This document shows, piece by piece, positions 43,901-51,547 of a DNA stretch of 64,000 bases. Origin of the DNA: Ahaetulla prasina (taxonomy: Eukaryota; Chordata; Lepidosauria; Squamata; Colubridae); contig NC_080540.1 in NCBI RefSeq assembly GCF_028640845.1, forward strand, positions 135,250,420-135,314,419, given 5' to 3'. Under the pieces are notes generated by a model, which did no database searches, had not been told where the DNA came from, and saw only the letters and a program-made list of their open reading frames with translations. A program made the translations under genes and the position numbers. Every line of letters begins with the position of its first letter. Position 1 is the stretch's first letter.

Positions 43901-45280
43901 TCCCACTGGGGATCCTATGCCCATGGGATTGATGAGATCGTGGCAGAAGCAAAACTAGACATAATTTTCTAGTTTTGGGGACAGTAATTCTGCCTGTATC
44001 AATGCTCTAAAAGTAATAATGGGGATAAGAAAGGAGTAGCTTACCAGAAGCAGCCCCGAATCCATCCGATCCCTTCCAATTGCCTCAACACACACCAAAA
44101 GACATACACCAACAATGTTGTACACATGCACCCTCTAAATGCCTCATTCCCTGATCATTCATCTTCCCTGGGCTGCTCTGCCAGCCATAACCTTATATTT
44201 TTAAGAACTCCATCCTTCATAGGCCTTGGAAAATGAAACAGGTTATTTCTATAGCCTTTGCTCTAAGGAGAAAAGAGATTGTCAGGCCTGGAAGCCATCT
44301 TTTGCATTGGGCCTTCAGACCTGCCTCATTTACTACTGTGGGAAACTGAGAGGGGGGATTGTATGGAGCACGGGTGATATATAGTCATAACATTCCTTTC
44401 TCAGAGAGTTAAGGACAACTTGCCCTGCACCTGGAAAGCTGGAACTGGGAGGCATCTTCAGTTGGGACGGTGCTTTGATTGGACCATATAATGGACTTGT
44501 GGGTGTTAGGCAGGGACTTGAACTTTCCTTTGGGTCAGGAAAACCTGGAAACTTTCAGATTCGGGTTTTCCCAGATGTGCCAATATGACATCTCTAATCA
44601 AGTGTAACTTTGAGGAAACTCAAGCCTCGGAGTTTTCTTTTGTTGGAACCCTGACAAGAGATATGAACAAATGGGCGCATACAGAACTGCAAAGTGCACA
44701 CAAACTCAGCCACACACTTACAGTTGCGGCTGTGCTCCTTGGAAAGCAGATAATTTGCTAGAGGTGGAGTGTACGTCAGACACTGTAGAGTTGAGTTGAG
44801 GAAGCAGGTGTTGCCCAGGTTGTGGAGACCAGCTCCAACACGATACATCCGCTCCCATTTTAGACAGAGACGCTCCAGAGGGAAGAGGACCTTTTGGGGA
44901 GCTGGCACCCCATCACTTCCCGACACATGCTCATTACCTGTCGGAAGAAAAAAGGAGAAGTCAGCAACTCAAAAACAAATGAAGAATTCATTCGCCAAAA
45001 GACAAGTACAACAAACGAGGCAGGCACCTTGTTTTCGTATGGGTCCCTCTTCAGAGCTCTTGTGCCGACTGCAGTTTTCTGTCCTTGGGTTCAACAAAAC
45101 GTACTTGCTCTTGAGGGTCTCCAGCTGGTAGGAGAAGTTTTTGGAGGCTGGTTCAAACTCAATCTTTTGCAGCAAAATCTTCTTGGCAGAAGCTGCCAAC
45201 AATTTACCCAGTTCAACATCGTCAGCAGAGTCTTTTCGCCCAGGCTTTAGGGCTTCTTTTAATTTGTCCACTATCGGCAT
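25185..45280 (-). CDS. USP36: USP36, ubiquitin carboxyl-terminal hydrolase 36 (18 coding exons)
   Basis: USP36 removes ubiquitin from nucleolar proteins such as fibrillarin, from RNA polymerase I and from MYC, and supports ribosome production. The coding sequence is assembled from 18 exons, listed separately; all junction phases agree and give 1,107 residues, against about 1,120 in human. Catalytic Cys is about residue 129 in GNTCFLN, catalytic His about 380 in HAGHYYCYV, and the third box is NDSLV just after. The zinc-type CxxC pairs CSVC and CAKC are present. Residues beyond about 420 are a disordered Ser/Pro/Lys-rich tail with several KKKKKRK tracts, the expected nucleolar signals, and a conserved end (DDWDEEFD, then a basic [13 protein letters not shown]). 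ATG at 45280 begins [18 protein letters not shown]. The promoter CpG island is at 47.3-48.1 kb. No disabling change was seen. Borders come from splice signals, not transcripts. Confidence 0.93.
25770..25940 (+). repeat. CR1/Rex-like LINE 3' end fragment
   Basis: Plus-strand words GTGCCTACCGTCCCTGTCCT, CCAAATTATGTTTATAC and GATTGACAAAATAAAAAAAT are the reverse complement of the 3' UTR at 14.15-14.33 kb. It sits in the last USP36 intron in antisense orientation to the gene. Confidence 0.6.
26378..26493 (-). CDS. USP36: USP36 exon 18
   Basis: Acceptor ATCCACAG|TTTT, donor AAAG|GTACGG, phases 1 to 0. Residues 1026-1064: [20 protein letters not shown] to [11 protein letters not shown], the conserved acidic motif near the C terminus. 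Confidence 0.9.
26500..27015. other. USP36 intron 17, no feature seen
   Basis: AT-rich; no exon or repeat recognised. Confidence 0.4.
27020..28289 (-). mobile_element. Large hAT-like element with GA-rich block in USP36 intron 17
   Basis: The right end is AGGTTGGGGACCCCTG, the reverse complement of the hAT terminal word CAGGGGTCCCCAACC. The interior has TGGTGGTCC words at both sides (27080 and 28250), the GAGCTTGCAGGGAGGCGATC-type hairpin module (about 27300-27430) also found in elements A and B, a CpG-rich stretch (27640-27960) and GA-rich sequence (27570-27620, 27975-28150). The left terminus was not found and no transposase frame is visible. The open frames here are low-complexity artefacts. 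Confidence 0.6.
28290..28580 (+). mobile_element. Decayed MITE, family also at 38.1 kb
   Basis: Words CCAGTCACATGATCA, CCAGCTTCC and AGCAAAGTCA followed by TGGGGAAG, and CAGTGATTTGCTTAACAA, relate it to 38085-38490 and more distantly to the TA-target family. Ends not resolved. Confidence 0.5.
28829..28978 (-). CDS. USP36: USP36 exon 17 (tandem acceptor)
   Basis: Acceptor AACAGCAG|TGGCTT, donor ACAAG|GTACAC, phases 1 to 1. Residues 976-1025, including [19 protein letters not shown], closely matching human. The acceptor is a NAGNAG pair: use of the first AG (exon start 28981) would add one alanine without changing frame. Confidence 0.87.
29067..29175 (-). repeat. tRNA-derived SINE, 3' part
   Basis: AGCAATAGCAATAGACTTATATACCGCTTCACAGTGC then TCAGCCTATTGCCCCCAACA is the reversed tail of the SINE seen complete at 40775-41003. 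Only the tail half is present. Confidence 0.7.
29180..29820. other. USP36 intron 16, no feature seen
   Basis: No exon with matching phase or recognisable repeat. Confidence 0.4.
29824..30047 (-). CDS. USP36: USP36 exon 16 (weak donor)
   Basis: Acceptor CGTACAG|CTGTTC; donor CCAG|GTTGGT, a weak GT site, phases 2 to 1. Residues 901-975: [20 protein letters not shown] to [14 protein letters not shown] stronger-looking GTAATA lies 4 bases further on, but would break the frame into exon 17 (immediate route to TAG). The chosen join gives SPPVAWG, similar to human APPVSWN. Confidence 0.8.
30377..30904 (-). CDS. USP36: USP36 exon 15
   Basis: Acceptor TTCTCTAG|GGTG, donor AACTG|GTAAGT, phases 2 to 2. 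Residues 725-900: [19 protein letters not shown], the basic [12 protein letters not shown] and a run of eight lysines ([13 protein letters not shown]), matching the basic nucleolar targeting part of the protein. Confidence 0.87.
30960..31900. other. USP36 intron 14, no feature seen
   Basis: AT-rich sequence; apart from the SINE at 31.9 kb nothing was recognised. Confidence 0.4.
31908..32128 (-). repeat. tRNA-derived SINE, near full length
   Basis: Reverse-strand copy: tail TATATACCGCTTCACAGTAC, body AGTCAACCTTGAGCCTGGTGA, B-box region AGGATTGAACTCC (reversed) and tRNA-like head ACCACTGCGCCATCACGG (reversed). Same family as 40775-41003. About 230 bp left of USP36 exon 14. Confidence 0.75.
32360..32475 (-). 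CDS. USP36: USP36 exon 14
   Basis: Acceptor AACTACAG|GGCAGC, donor CCAG|GTAAGC, phases 0 to 2. Residues 687-724: [20 protein letters not shown] to APVQT. It is easy to miss, because the open frame over it is a different one. Phase agreement with both neighbours and weak similarity to human ...TLWRATGND...PPP support it. Confidence 0.8.
32525..33350. other. USP36 intron 13, no coding feature
   Basis: Contains purine-rich GAGGTAGGGGTGGAAGAGGG sequence (32580-32630) but no supported exon. The open frame at 32526-32996 on the opposite strand has no recognisable similarity. Confidence 0.4.
33357..33731 (+). mobile_element. TA-target MITE, 375 bp, intact ends
   Basis: Termini CAGGGAGTCCTTGACTTA and TAAGTCAAGGACTACTTG are inverted repeats flanked by TA on both sides (355-356 and 732-733 of this kb), as in Tc1/mariner-type insertions. 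Same length as the copy at 42968-43342. Interior has CATGATCATGTGACC and AACATAGTCAATGGGGAAG. No transposase. Ends 145 bp from USP36 exon 13. Confidence 0.75.
33877..34536 (-). CDS. USP36: USP36 exon 13 (large, Ser-rich)
   Basis: Acceptor CCATAG|AGACAA, donor GGAAG|GTGCGT, phase 0 at both ends, 660 nt. Residues 467-686. Contains a long serine tract after ELPSKDS and ends with the conserved [17 protein letters not shown]. The serine tract uses mixed codons, so it is not a simple triplet repeat at DNA level. Confidence 0.88.
34600..35020. other. USP36 intron 12, no feature seen
   Basis: AT-rich; nothing recognised. Confidence 0.4.
35026..35164 (-). CDS. USP36: USP36 exon 12
   Basis: Acceptor CTTTAAG|GATCC, donor CAAA|GTGAGT, phases 2 to 0. 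Residues 420-466: [17 protein letters not shown] to ASPLINK, the start of the disordered region. Confidence 0.85.
35200..35950. other. USP36 intron 11, possible old repeat
   Basis: The words ACTCCACATCAACCCAGTCATG near 35446 may be an old dispersed repeat. No exon seen. Confidence 0.3.
35960..36060 (-). CDS. USP36: USP36 exon 11
   Basis: Acceptor ATCTAG|GCTAGT, donor CTTAG|GTAAGA, phases 0 to 2. Residues 387-419: [20 protein letters not shown] to YVLFYL, the end of the catalytic fold with the NDS box. Confidence 0.92.
36070..36620. other. USP36 intron 10, no feature seen
   Basis: Nothing recognised between exons 11 and 10. Confidence 0.4.
36629..36769 (-). CDS. USP36: USP36 exon 10 (catalytic His box)
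   Basis: Acceptor CATGTAG|GACG, donor TCAAG|GTGGGT, phase 0 at both ends. Residues 340-386: [16 protein letters not shown] to [13 protein letters not shown]; His is about residue 380. Confidence 0.92.
37002..37113 (-). CDS. USP36: USP36 exon 9
   Basis: Acceptor CATGCAG|ATGCA, donor CAAG|GTGATC, phases 2 to 0. Residues 302-339: [20 protein letters not shown] to the [17 protein letters not shown] motif. Confidence 0.92.
37380..37868. repeat. Inverted-repeat unit with internal perfect hairpin
   Basis: The word TTGCAGGATCCAATCTGG near 37381-37398 is repeated in reverse complement (CCAGATTGGATCCTGCAA) near 37850-37868. Just inside the right arm is a perfect 14-bp stem (37798-37811 with 37822-37835) and 10-base loop. 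This could be a MITE of a family I do not know; it lies in USP36 intron 8. Confidence 0.55.
37868..38032. repeat. (CTTT)n / (CCTT)n microsatellite
   Basis: About 110 bases of CTTT, with scattered CTTTTT and CTCTTT variants, grading into CCTT and CCCT units. It starts exactly at the right arm of the inverted repeat to its left. Confidence 0.9.
38034..38077. repeat. (TGTA)n microsatellite
   Basis: Eleven perfect TGTA/ATGT units directly following the CTTT/CCTT tract. Confidence 0.9.
38085..38490 (+). mobile_element. Decayed MITE in USP36 intron 8
   Basis: GTTCAGCAACTATTCGAAGTTCC, CAAGCAAAGTCAATGGGGAAG and the terminal AATGGGAACTACCTATATG match the 28.3-kb copy. It borders exon 8 by under 100 bp. 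Confidence 0.55.
38568..38650 (-). CDS. USP36: USP36 exon 8
   Basis: Acceptor ATTACAG|CAAGCA, donor CCAA|GTGAGT, phases 0 to 2. Residues 275-301: [20 protein letters not shown] and then MCAK, half of the second CxxC pair. Confidence 0.92.
38700..39290. other. USP36 intron 7, no feature seen
   Basis: Nothing recognised. Confidence 0.4.
39297..39367 (-). CDS. USP36: USP36 exon 7
   Basis: Acceptor TTTGCAG|TGAAG, donor AGG|GTATGC, phases 1 to 0. Residues 251-274: [20 protein letters not shown], with the first CxxC pair. Confidence 0.92.
39575..39918 (+). mobile_element. hAT MITE (CAGGGGTGTCAAACTC family), copy 1
   Basis: The right end GAGTTTGACACCCCTG mirrors a decayed left end, CAAGAATGTCAAAGTC. 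Flanks ATCTACAG and GTCTATAG match at 6 of 8 bases. Interior GGCTGCATCCGGCCCACAG and GATGTGGCCCTCAATGAAATCG are shared with 53563-54036. Lies in USP36 intron 6. Confidence 0.75.
40100..40167 (-). CDS. USP36: USP36 exon 6
   Basis: Acceptor TTTTCAG|GTTGG, donor CGTG|GTGAGC, phases 2 to 1. Residues 228-250: [20 protein letters not shown]. Confidence 0.92.
40221..40408 (+). mobile_element. hAT MITE (CAGGGGTCCCCAAACT), 188 bp
   Basis: The left end CAGGGGTCCCCAAACT pairs with decayed right end CTGGGGAACTCTG. Flanks ATTTAAAA (40213-40220) and ATTTAAAC (40409-40416) are an 8-bp duplication with one mismatch. AT-rich interior. It starts 53 bp upstream of the USP36 exon 6 acceptor, so it could overlap the branch-point region. 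Confidence 0.75.
40775..41003 (+). repeat. tRNA-derived SINE, full length
   Basis: Head GGTGGCGCAGTGGTTAGTGTG holds an A box; GGCAGTTCAAATCTC is a B box, spaced as in a tRNA gene. The body is GTTGACTCAGTCTTCCATC and the tail GAAGCAGTATATAAATCTAAGTGCTATTGCTATT. This is the best copy of a family with partial copies at 3.4, 29.1 and 31.9 kb. Confidence 0.8.
41246..41348 (-). CDS. USP36: USP36 exon 5
   Basis: Acceptor TTTGACAG|AGATTG, donor CTAG|GTATGA, phases 1 to 2. Residues 194-227: [20 protein letters not shown] to KACLNGYT, the USP QEDAHEF box. Confidence 0.92.
41540..41800 (+). repeat. tRNA-derived SINE, second family
   Basis: Head TTTGGTCTAATGGCTAAGGC with a GAGTTCTAGTCC B-box-like word, then GGGTGACCTTGAGCCAGTCACTCTCTCTCAGCCC, ending in an AAATAAAATAAAA tail. 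An antisense relative lies at 54160-54400. In USP36 intron 4. Confidence 0.7.
42058..42168 (-). CDS. USP36: USP36 exon 4
   Basis: Acceptor TTCCAG|GTCACC, donor AAAA|GTAAGC, phases 1 to 1. Residues 157-193: [19 protein letters not shown] to FIRDLK, part of the USP fold. Confidence 0.92.
42220..42960. other. USP36 intron 3, no feature seen
   Basis: Short CCATCCATCCATC run near 42356; otherwise nothing recognised. Confidence 0.4.
42968..43342 (+). mobile_element. TA-target MITE, 375 bp
   Basis: Left end AAGATAGTCCTCGACTTAC and right end GTAAGTTGAGAACTACCTG, with TA on both sides. Contains GACCATTGCAGCATCCCCATGG and GATCATGTGATCATC. Same length as the 33.4-kb copy. In USP36 intron 3. Confidence 0.75.
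43350..44270. other. USP36 intron 3, no feature seen
   Basis: AT-rich, nothing recognised. Confidence 0.4.
44280..44656. mobile_element. Solo LTR of an endogenous retrovirus-like element
   Basis: Begins TGTCAGGCC and ends CCCTGACA (terminal TG...CA with inverted short repeats). It is flanked by identical AGAGAT copies at 44274-44279 and 44657-44662, the 4-6 bp duplication expected of LTR integration. 377 bp, no internal coding region, so it is a recombination remnant. It lies 65 bp past the USP36 exon 3 donor. Confidence 0.8.
44722..44937 (-). CDS. USP36: USP36 exon 3 (catalytic Cys box)
   Basis: Acceptor GACAG|GTAATG, donor ACT|GTAAGT, phases 1 to 1. Residues 85-156. Contains [18 protein letters not shown], the USP cysteine box, and ends at [10 protein letters not shown] solo LTR begins 65 bp beyond its donor. 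Confidence 0.92.
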
Positions 45281-45333
45281 GGTGCATCACTTGGTAAAGG
45301 CAACAACCACCATCCTAGCAAGGCAACTTCACT
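45028..45333 (-). CDS. USP36: USP36 exon 2 (contains the start codon)
   Basis: Acceptor TTTGCAG|AGTG at 45334-45335, 5' UTR 45281-45333, ATG at 45280, donor AAG|GTGCCT after 45028, phase 1. Encodes residues 1-84, the conserved [15 protein letters not shown] terminus ending RKQ. Confidence 0.9.
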
Positions 45334-45339
45334 CTGCAA

Positions 45340-47250
45340 AAAAAGGTTTATTCAACCTCAAAATCAGATGCCTCCAGCTCAGCCTTCTTTTCTCTGTACT
45401 GTAGTAAAATCCACCCTCAAATATGTTATTGAGACAATCAGATAGTCTTTCTTTTTGTACTTCTACCTCTATTTTGTTTCCCGTGTCTCTCATATTCCTA
45501 TGATGAATATGGATTATAAGGATTTGGCAGGTACCTTTTTAAATTGCCATGAACTTTATGATGCTTTAGAAATCATGATCAACATGAATTTGGTTTCCAC
45601 AACACAGCTTCTGTTAAAAAATCTAAAACCAATCTACCTTTAAATTAATTATCTATCTTTAAATTAATTTATAAATGATTAGGTAAATTCAAAGCACATC
45701 TATAATTCAGATTTCCCAACTTTAAAATTTCAAATAAAAATGCATAGCAACAAATATATACTATCTATTAAGATACAGGAATAAAATTCCCATGACAAAA
45801 ACTAGAAATACATTTATTTGAAAGGCAGGATAGGATAAAAACTTTCCACATTTCTGAAAAGCCTAAAATTTTACCTACATTATTAAGCCCTTTATTGTAT
45901 TCTTTAGCATCTCATAGCTCCTGGATCCAAAATTCTCTACTCAGTAAACAGATTTTTTCCCAAAAACGCATCAAGGGATTAGATTATATAATAGTTTTTG
46001 CTGCATATGAGGGCTCTAGATGTACTTTCATGTTCCTTTGCAACTAACTGGAAATTAACTTGTAAATGATGCATTTCTGTTTTCTGAAATGACTGTGCTC
46101 TGAAACATGCAATTCACATTATAGCCTTTAATGAGGTGTGAAATTTGCTCAGTCTTTAGACAGATAAATTAGCAGCCATAGCAAGAAATATAAATAACAT
46201 AAATAAATAAAAAGGCTCACACTATTATCTGACCATTTCCTGGATTGCCTTGAAGTTTGATTGGCAATAGTTTTGCTTCCCATTAAGAAACCCCAAGGGT
46301 CCCTACTAAAAGAAGATTAAAACATGCTGCCAGGCTGAATAGATGAATCTTTCTTATAAATATATCAGGCCTTGCTGAAGGAAAAAAGTCATATAGTACT
46401 CTGTTTTTGAAGGGAAGGGGGTTTGCATCATGTGTCTCTTTTCTTGGAAAAAGGTATTTTTCCAGAGGGAATGTATTTTTATATATATGTAAATGTAGGT
46501 GGCTATATACACGGCATGCTATCACATACACATTAAAGCATACTATAATCTGAACATGAGCATCTCCCTAAAATAAACAGCATCAGGAAAGTTTCCTCAG
46601 TCTACCTTGCTTCAAATTTGCCACTCACATCTTTTTTTTTCCATTCTCCCATTAGAACATAGAGGGATCACACTTATCTAACAAAAACAGTCTCCCACAC
46701 CTGGGATCTTCTAGATGTGCTGGATTACATCACATGATTTCCAGCTAGTGGGCAATTAAGTACAGCCTACCTGGAGGGCACCAGCTGCCATATGCAAAAC
46801 AAATCTCACCCACTTGGCAAGTAGCAGCATTTAACTGGGCAGCCAAGGGCACACAAGATAAGGATGCTAAGGAAACGGCATAGGAAGGTTGGGGGGGGCG
46901 GGGGAGAGGCACAGCTGCAGGCGCATTCTTGCACCTGAGAGCATGTCAGGAGAAACTGAATCATCGGGGAGAAGAGAATGTCACTGGGTGCCTGGATGCA
47001 AACTTCTCCAGCGCAGCCTCACAAAGGTAATCTTTCCGAGATGAAAGGGAGGAAGGGGAGAAGGAGGGAGGTTGCTCTGTGAGATAACAAACCAAAATGA
47101 GTCCAGCGTTTAGCAAAAGGCAATTATTGCAAGGAATCAGCAGAAATGTCCCAGTTCCAAGGGGAAACTGCTTCCTCTACCCTCCGATCTGTTCAAGATT
47201 GGCGAGACAAGAAGGGACTCAACTCTTTCCTCCTCTCGCCCTGTCCTTCC
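45340..47250. other. USP36: USP36 intron 1
   Basis: Mostly AT-rich and unremarkable; becomes GC-rich from about 46.8 kb. No exon recognised. Confidence 0.45.
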
Positions 47251-47273
47251 CCTCCTCCCTTCCTTTGCAAAGA

Positions 47274-48140
47274 GCGCGCGCGCGCGCGCATTAGACCCAC
47301 CAGCCACAATATTTGTCCCTAGAAGAGTTTGGGATAAGCCATGCGCAGCCCCCTCCCCCTCCCCGACACGCTGTTCTCCCCCATCCCAGAAATCCTTGGC
47401 CGAGGTTAATCCGGCGCCCCCCCAACCCCCATAGCAAAATTCAAAGGCGCTCCAGAGCCTCCTCCGGCGTTCGTGCAAGGGCACCTACATGCGTCGCCTT
47501 CCGGAGACGGTCCAGGCAGGGCCCGGGCTCGCAGCGGAGGAGGCTCCTCCTCGGCGCGGTCCCGATTCACCGGGTACGCCCCGGGCATTCGAGCAGAAGC
47601 CGCTCGCCCTGGCGCCAGGGACCATCAGTCCAAGCAGCCACGGCCCAGAGGAAGCCGAGCAAGGGCTGCACAGGAATAGCCGCGGTGCCGAAAAGGGGCA
47701 GAAGGGAAGCGGGGGGGAAAGAGTCACGCAGCCAGGCAAGTCGGACTCCAGAGCGACCGGTCTCCGCGGGCAGCCAACACCCCGTTGCCCCCGAAGCCGT
47801 CTCCGTTGCGCCGCGCTGCTCCTGCTCCTGCTCCTCCTCCCTTCCCATCCCGACCTTTCTCCCTCACCATCCGGAGCGGTTCCTACAGCGTGTGCGCATA
47901 CAAACACGTGTCCAACGCAGCGCAAAGGGAAGGTGAGAGCGCAGCTGCTAGGCCGCGAAGCCAGGCCCAATCCGCCTCCCGACGGGGCGGGGAAACGAAA
48001 GCTAACCCTGCCCGTCCTGCTCTGACGCAAGGCAGCGCGTCTGCTGCCCCTTCGCACGTTTCCGGGAGGCAGCGCCGCCTTTGCCCGAGTCGTCTTTGGC
48101 CCAAGCAAGCGGCGAAGCGATGGCTTTTTTGGTAGGCAGC
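47274..48140. promoter_or_regulatory. USP36: CpG island, probable USP36 promoter and non-coding exon 1
   Basis: CpG-dense sequence about 2 kb upstream of the coding start exon. A donor-like ATG|GTGAGG at about 47866-47875 (minus strand) is one candidate end of non-coding exon 1. The long overlapping open frames here are GC artefacts. An alternating GC run, about nine dinucleotides (47274-47290), marks the inner edge. Confidence 0.65.
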
Positions 48141-48982
48141 AGAGGCCGCTGTGTCCCTCAAACCCTCGCTTTGCTACCCTTTTCGAATAAAAGTTGTTGC
48201 CGCTTGACCGACTCTCTTAAGCGGGTCTACAACTCGCCACTGTCCACTCGCAGCAGGACAATTTGCCACGGCCAACTTGCTGCGGAACAACTCTCCACGG
48301 GACAAGAGTTTTACACTAATATCGAAGAAAGAGTGGAATACAGGCAGCCCTCTGCTTACGACCGCAACTGAGCCCATAATTTCTGTTGCTAAGTGAAATC
48401 CTTTTTTTTTTTTAAAGTTTTATTTTTACAATCATATCAAATAATTCATCCAATGTACAGTTATATACAATTAGTCGGGCTTGCCCAGTCACCACCCCCC
48501 TTTTTAACACTCTTCCCTCTTCTACCTTCTTTTACTTTCCAAACCTTCCTCTCCTTCTCTTATCTACATCCTCTCCTCCCTCCACCCTCCACTCCTTCTC
48601 CCTCTTCTACCCCTCTTCCTTCCTCTTCTCCTCTTTCCTACCTCCTACTCTCTCTTTTCTCCCTCCCCACTGTTCTAAAATGGTAACTGGGCAGACCCGA
48701 CCCTACATTAATTATATTTATACATCTTCAATAATCCCTGTACATTAACCATCACTCCATCTCTATCCTCAACCCCCAATTCCCTCCCCTTACCCCCACC
48801 CCCACCCCGACTTCCCAGAACAAAATGCAGGGTATCAAAACTAACAATCATAATCTAAAATAATTCCTAAATTATAATCTCTAGTCACTCCACATTTAAT
48901 CACACTCTCAATTCCCCTCCTTCAGAAATATATCTAATACAAAATATTTCCTAAATTTACTCATATGCTATTTGATATTTTT

Positions 48983-50394
48983 TTATCTGATATTTTGAAT
49001 ATAATCAATCCACATTTTCCATTCTAAAATATATTTTTCTTGTGTATAGTCTTTCAAATAAGCAGAGATTTTTGCCATTTCTGCCAGATTTGATACTTTA
49101 AGTGTCCATTCTTCAATTGTAGGTAATTCTTCTTTCTTCCAATATTGAGCAATCAAAAGTCTTGCGGCTGTTATTAAGTTCAAAATCAATTTAGTCTCTA
49201 TAGCTGTACAATCCATAATTATTCCTAGTAGAAAGAACTGCGGAGAAAACTTAATCTTTTTCAAAATATTCTGCATGATCCACCATACTTTAATCCAAAA
49301 TGCTTTAACTTTTTTACAAGTCCACCATATATGGTAATAAGTGGCATCTTCACAATCGCATCTCCAACATTTAGCCTGTACATTAGAATACATACATGAC
49401 AACTTTTTGGGGTCTAAATGCCATCTATAAAACATCTTATAAAAATTTTCTCTCATATTTTGTGCTTGTGTAAATTTAACATTCCTCACCCAAATTCTTT
49501 CCCAAGTTTCCAACATTATCGGTTGCTGAAAATTTTGTGCCCACTTAATCATACAATCCTTAACCAGTTCAGTCTCTGTCATATTCATAATAAAAAATTC
49601 TTTCATTTGCTTTTTACATTCATTTACATTTTGTTCATATTTAAACAAATTCTCATTCAACCTCCATGATCTCCTAGCCTCCTTTTCCCGATCAAATTCA
49701 ATCCAAACCGGACTATGATCAGATAGAGTTCTTGAACAAATCTTCGTCTTCTTCACTCTAGAATACAAATCATTAGAAATCAAAATAAAATCAATCCTCG
49801 AAAATGATTGATGCCTGTCAGAAAAGAAGGTAAAATCCCTCTCTTCTGTGTTATGTTCTCTCCAAATATCTCTTAATTCCAAGTCCTCCATCATTTCAAA
49901 AAAAGCCTTTGGTAATTTCGCCCGGCTTGACATTTTCCTTAAACTTTTTTTGTCTTTTTGAGTATCCAACACACCATTCCAATCACCCATTAATATATAT
50001 GATTTATAATCCCAAAATACTATTCTTTTATGTAAAAACTTGAAAAAAATTTCTTCTTGTTGATTCGGAGCATAAACTCCTATTAATAATATCTTCTTTC
50101 CCTCCAACAAAAGTTCAATAGCAATGTATCTTCCTTGCTTATCCACCTCAATTAATTTTGCTGATATATCCTTCTTTATATATATAACTAAACCGTTTTT
50201 TTTTCCAAAGAGGAGGCAACAAAATGTACTCCCAGTTTTGAGTTTATCAAATATTTCTGGTCTAAAGATCTAATATGTGTTTCTTGTAAACAGGTAATGT
50301 CATTTTTAAATTGTTTCAAATAATGAAATACTTTCCTTCTCTTCTGCGGTGAATTCAAACCATTAACATTCCAAGATAATAGTTTAATTGCCAT
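48983..50394 (-). pseudogene. L1 ORF2 remnant: endonuclease joined to C terminus, no RT
   Basis: First piece 50394-50188 and second piece 50146-48983 are in different frames. The second is 387 codons: residues 1-150 endonuclease with GDWNGVLD and SDHSPVWIEF, a linker to about 185, then C-terminal sequence from about residue 190 (VKDCMIKWAQNF, ENFYKMFYRWHL, KCWRCDCEDATYYHIWWTCK). In a complete L1 the whole reverse transcriptase separates these parts; here the join keeps the frame open. Confidence 0.8.
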
Positions 50395-51547
50395 TATCGG
50401 CCAAAGGAAACTTTTGGAACACTAGCCGCAGATCACATTTTGCTTTAGGCCTTGCTCCTCCCACTGTTTCCGTTGTAGTAGTTGCCAGTTGTTGTTGTGC
50501 CTTCATCTCTTGTTCCTTGCGTTTAGCAGCAGCTCTTGTCAGCCTTTGTTCTTTTGAATCTGAACCCGTCGTAGGTATTTCCAACACTTGTAATAAATCT
50601 TCTTCCATCACAATCTGTTCTTGTACCTGCTTCACTTCTCTTTCCTTCACTTCAGCCTCCCTTCTTCTAGCTTCCAATGGGGGAAGACTTCCAACTTTTA
50701 ATGCCTCAACATAAAATTCTCTTGCTTTTCCAACTGTATTGAGACGATGTACTTTCCCTGCATAATATACTATTATACCAGTTGGGATATCCCATCTATA
50801 TTCAATCTGACGTTTTTTAAGTTCATTCACCAGGAAGGCAAATTCCTTCCTAGCCCTTAACATTTTGGTGGAATTTCCTTTAATATTAAAATATCTTGAC
50901 CAGCAATCTGAATCTTCTCCCCTTATATGAGGCTTGCAAAATCTGATTTCTCACTGTTCTGTTTGTAAAATAAATAACAACATCCCTTGGCAACTTTTTT
51001 GCCTTGCTATCCAAGAATTCACACGATATATTTTATCAATTTGATAAGCCACATCTGCTGGACGAGCTGCTAATATCTCAGCAAATACTTCAGAAAAATT
51101 TCCTTAAATTCTCTTCTTTATTTTCTTTCAAACCACGGATTCTTAGAGCAAATTCCATATTTCTATATTGTATCAAAACTATTTCATCATCTGTTTTTCC
51201 ATTTTATTTTGAAATTCATCCATTTTATTTTCTAATTTTGAATTATGTTGTTTAATTTCTTCAACCTCCTCTTCTAATAAAATCACATTTGTTGCCAAAC
51301 TTTGTACTGCAATTACAAATCCTTCCTTAACTTCTTTATTTCCCACTTGAATTTCTGATATCTGCTCTTTCATTTCAGACATCTCATCAGTTATTACTTT
51401 AAATTTTTCTTGCATAAAGTCTTTTAAATTCTCTTGTACTGCCTCTAAGTTCAATGTTCTAGTCTCTGCTGTATGAGCTGGAGAGGCACCAGCTGATGAA
51501 ATTCCAGAGCCCTTTGTTACAGTAGACTTTAATTGCTTGGCTGCCAT
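50384..51547 (-). pseudogene. L1 ORF1, broken
   Basis: Starts MAAKQLKSTVTKGSG and enters a coiled coil rich in Glu/Lys/Ile. The frame is lost near 51180 and a C-terminal basic/acidic part resumes from about 50863 (ARKEFAFLVNELKKRQIEYR, resembling L1 ORF1 C-terminal domains). ORF1 is the RNA-binding chaperone of L1. It stops just before, and slightly overlaps, the ORF2 ATG. Confidence 0.7.

Noticed and set aside
47313..48161. Several 90-200 codon frames at 47.3-48.2 kb
   Set aside because: Same reason: a GC-rich promoter island with overlapping frames on both strands and no domain or splice support.
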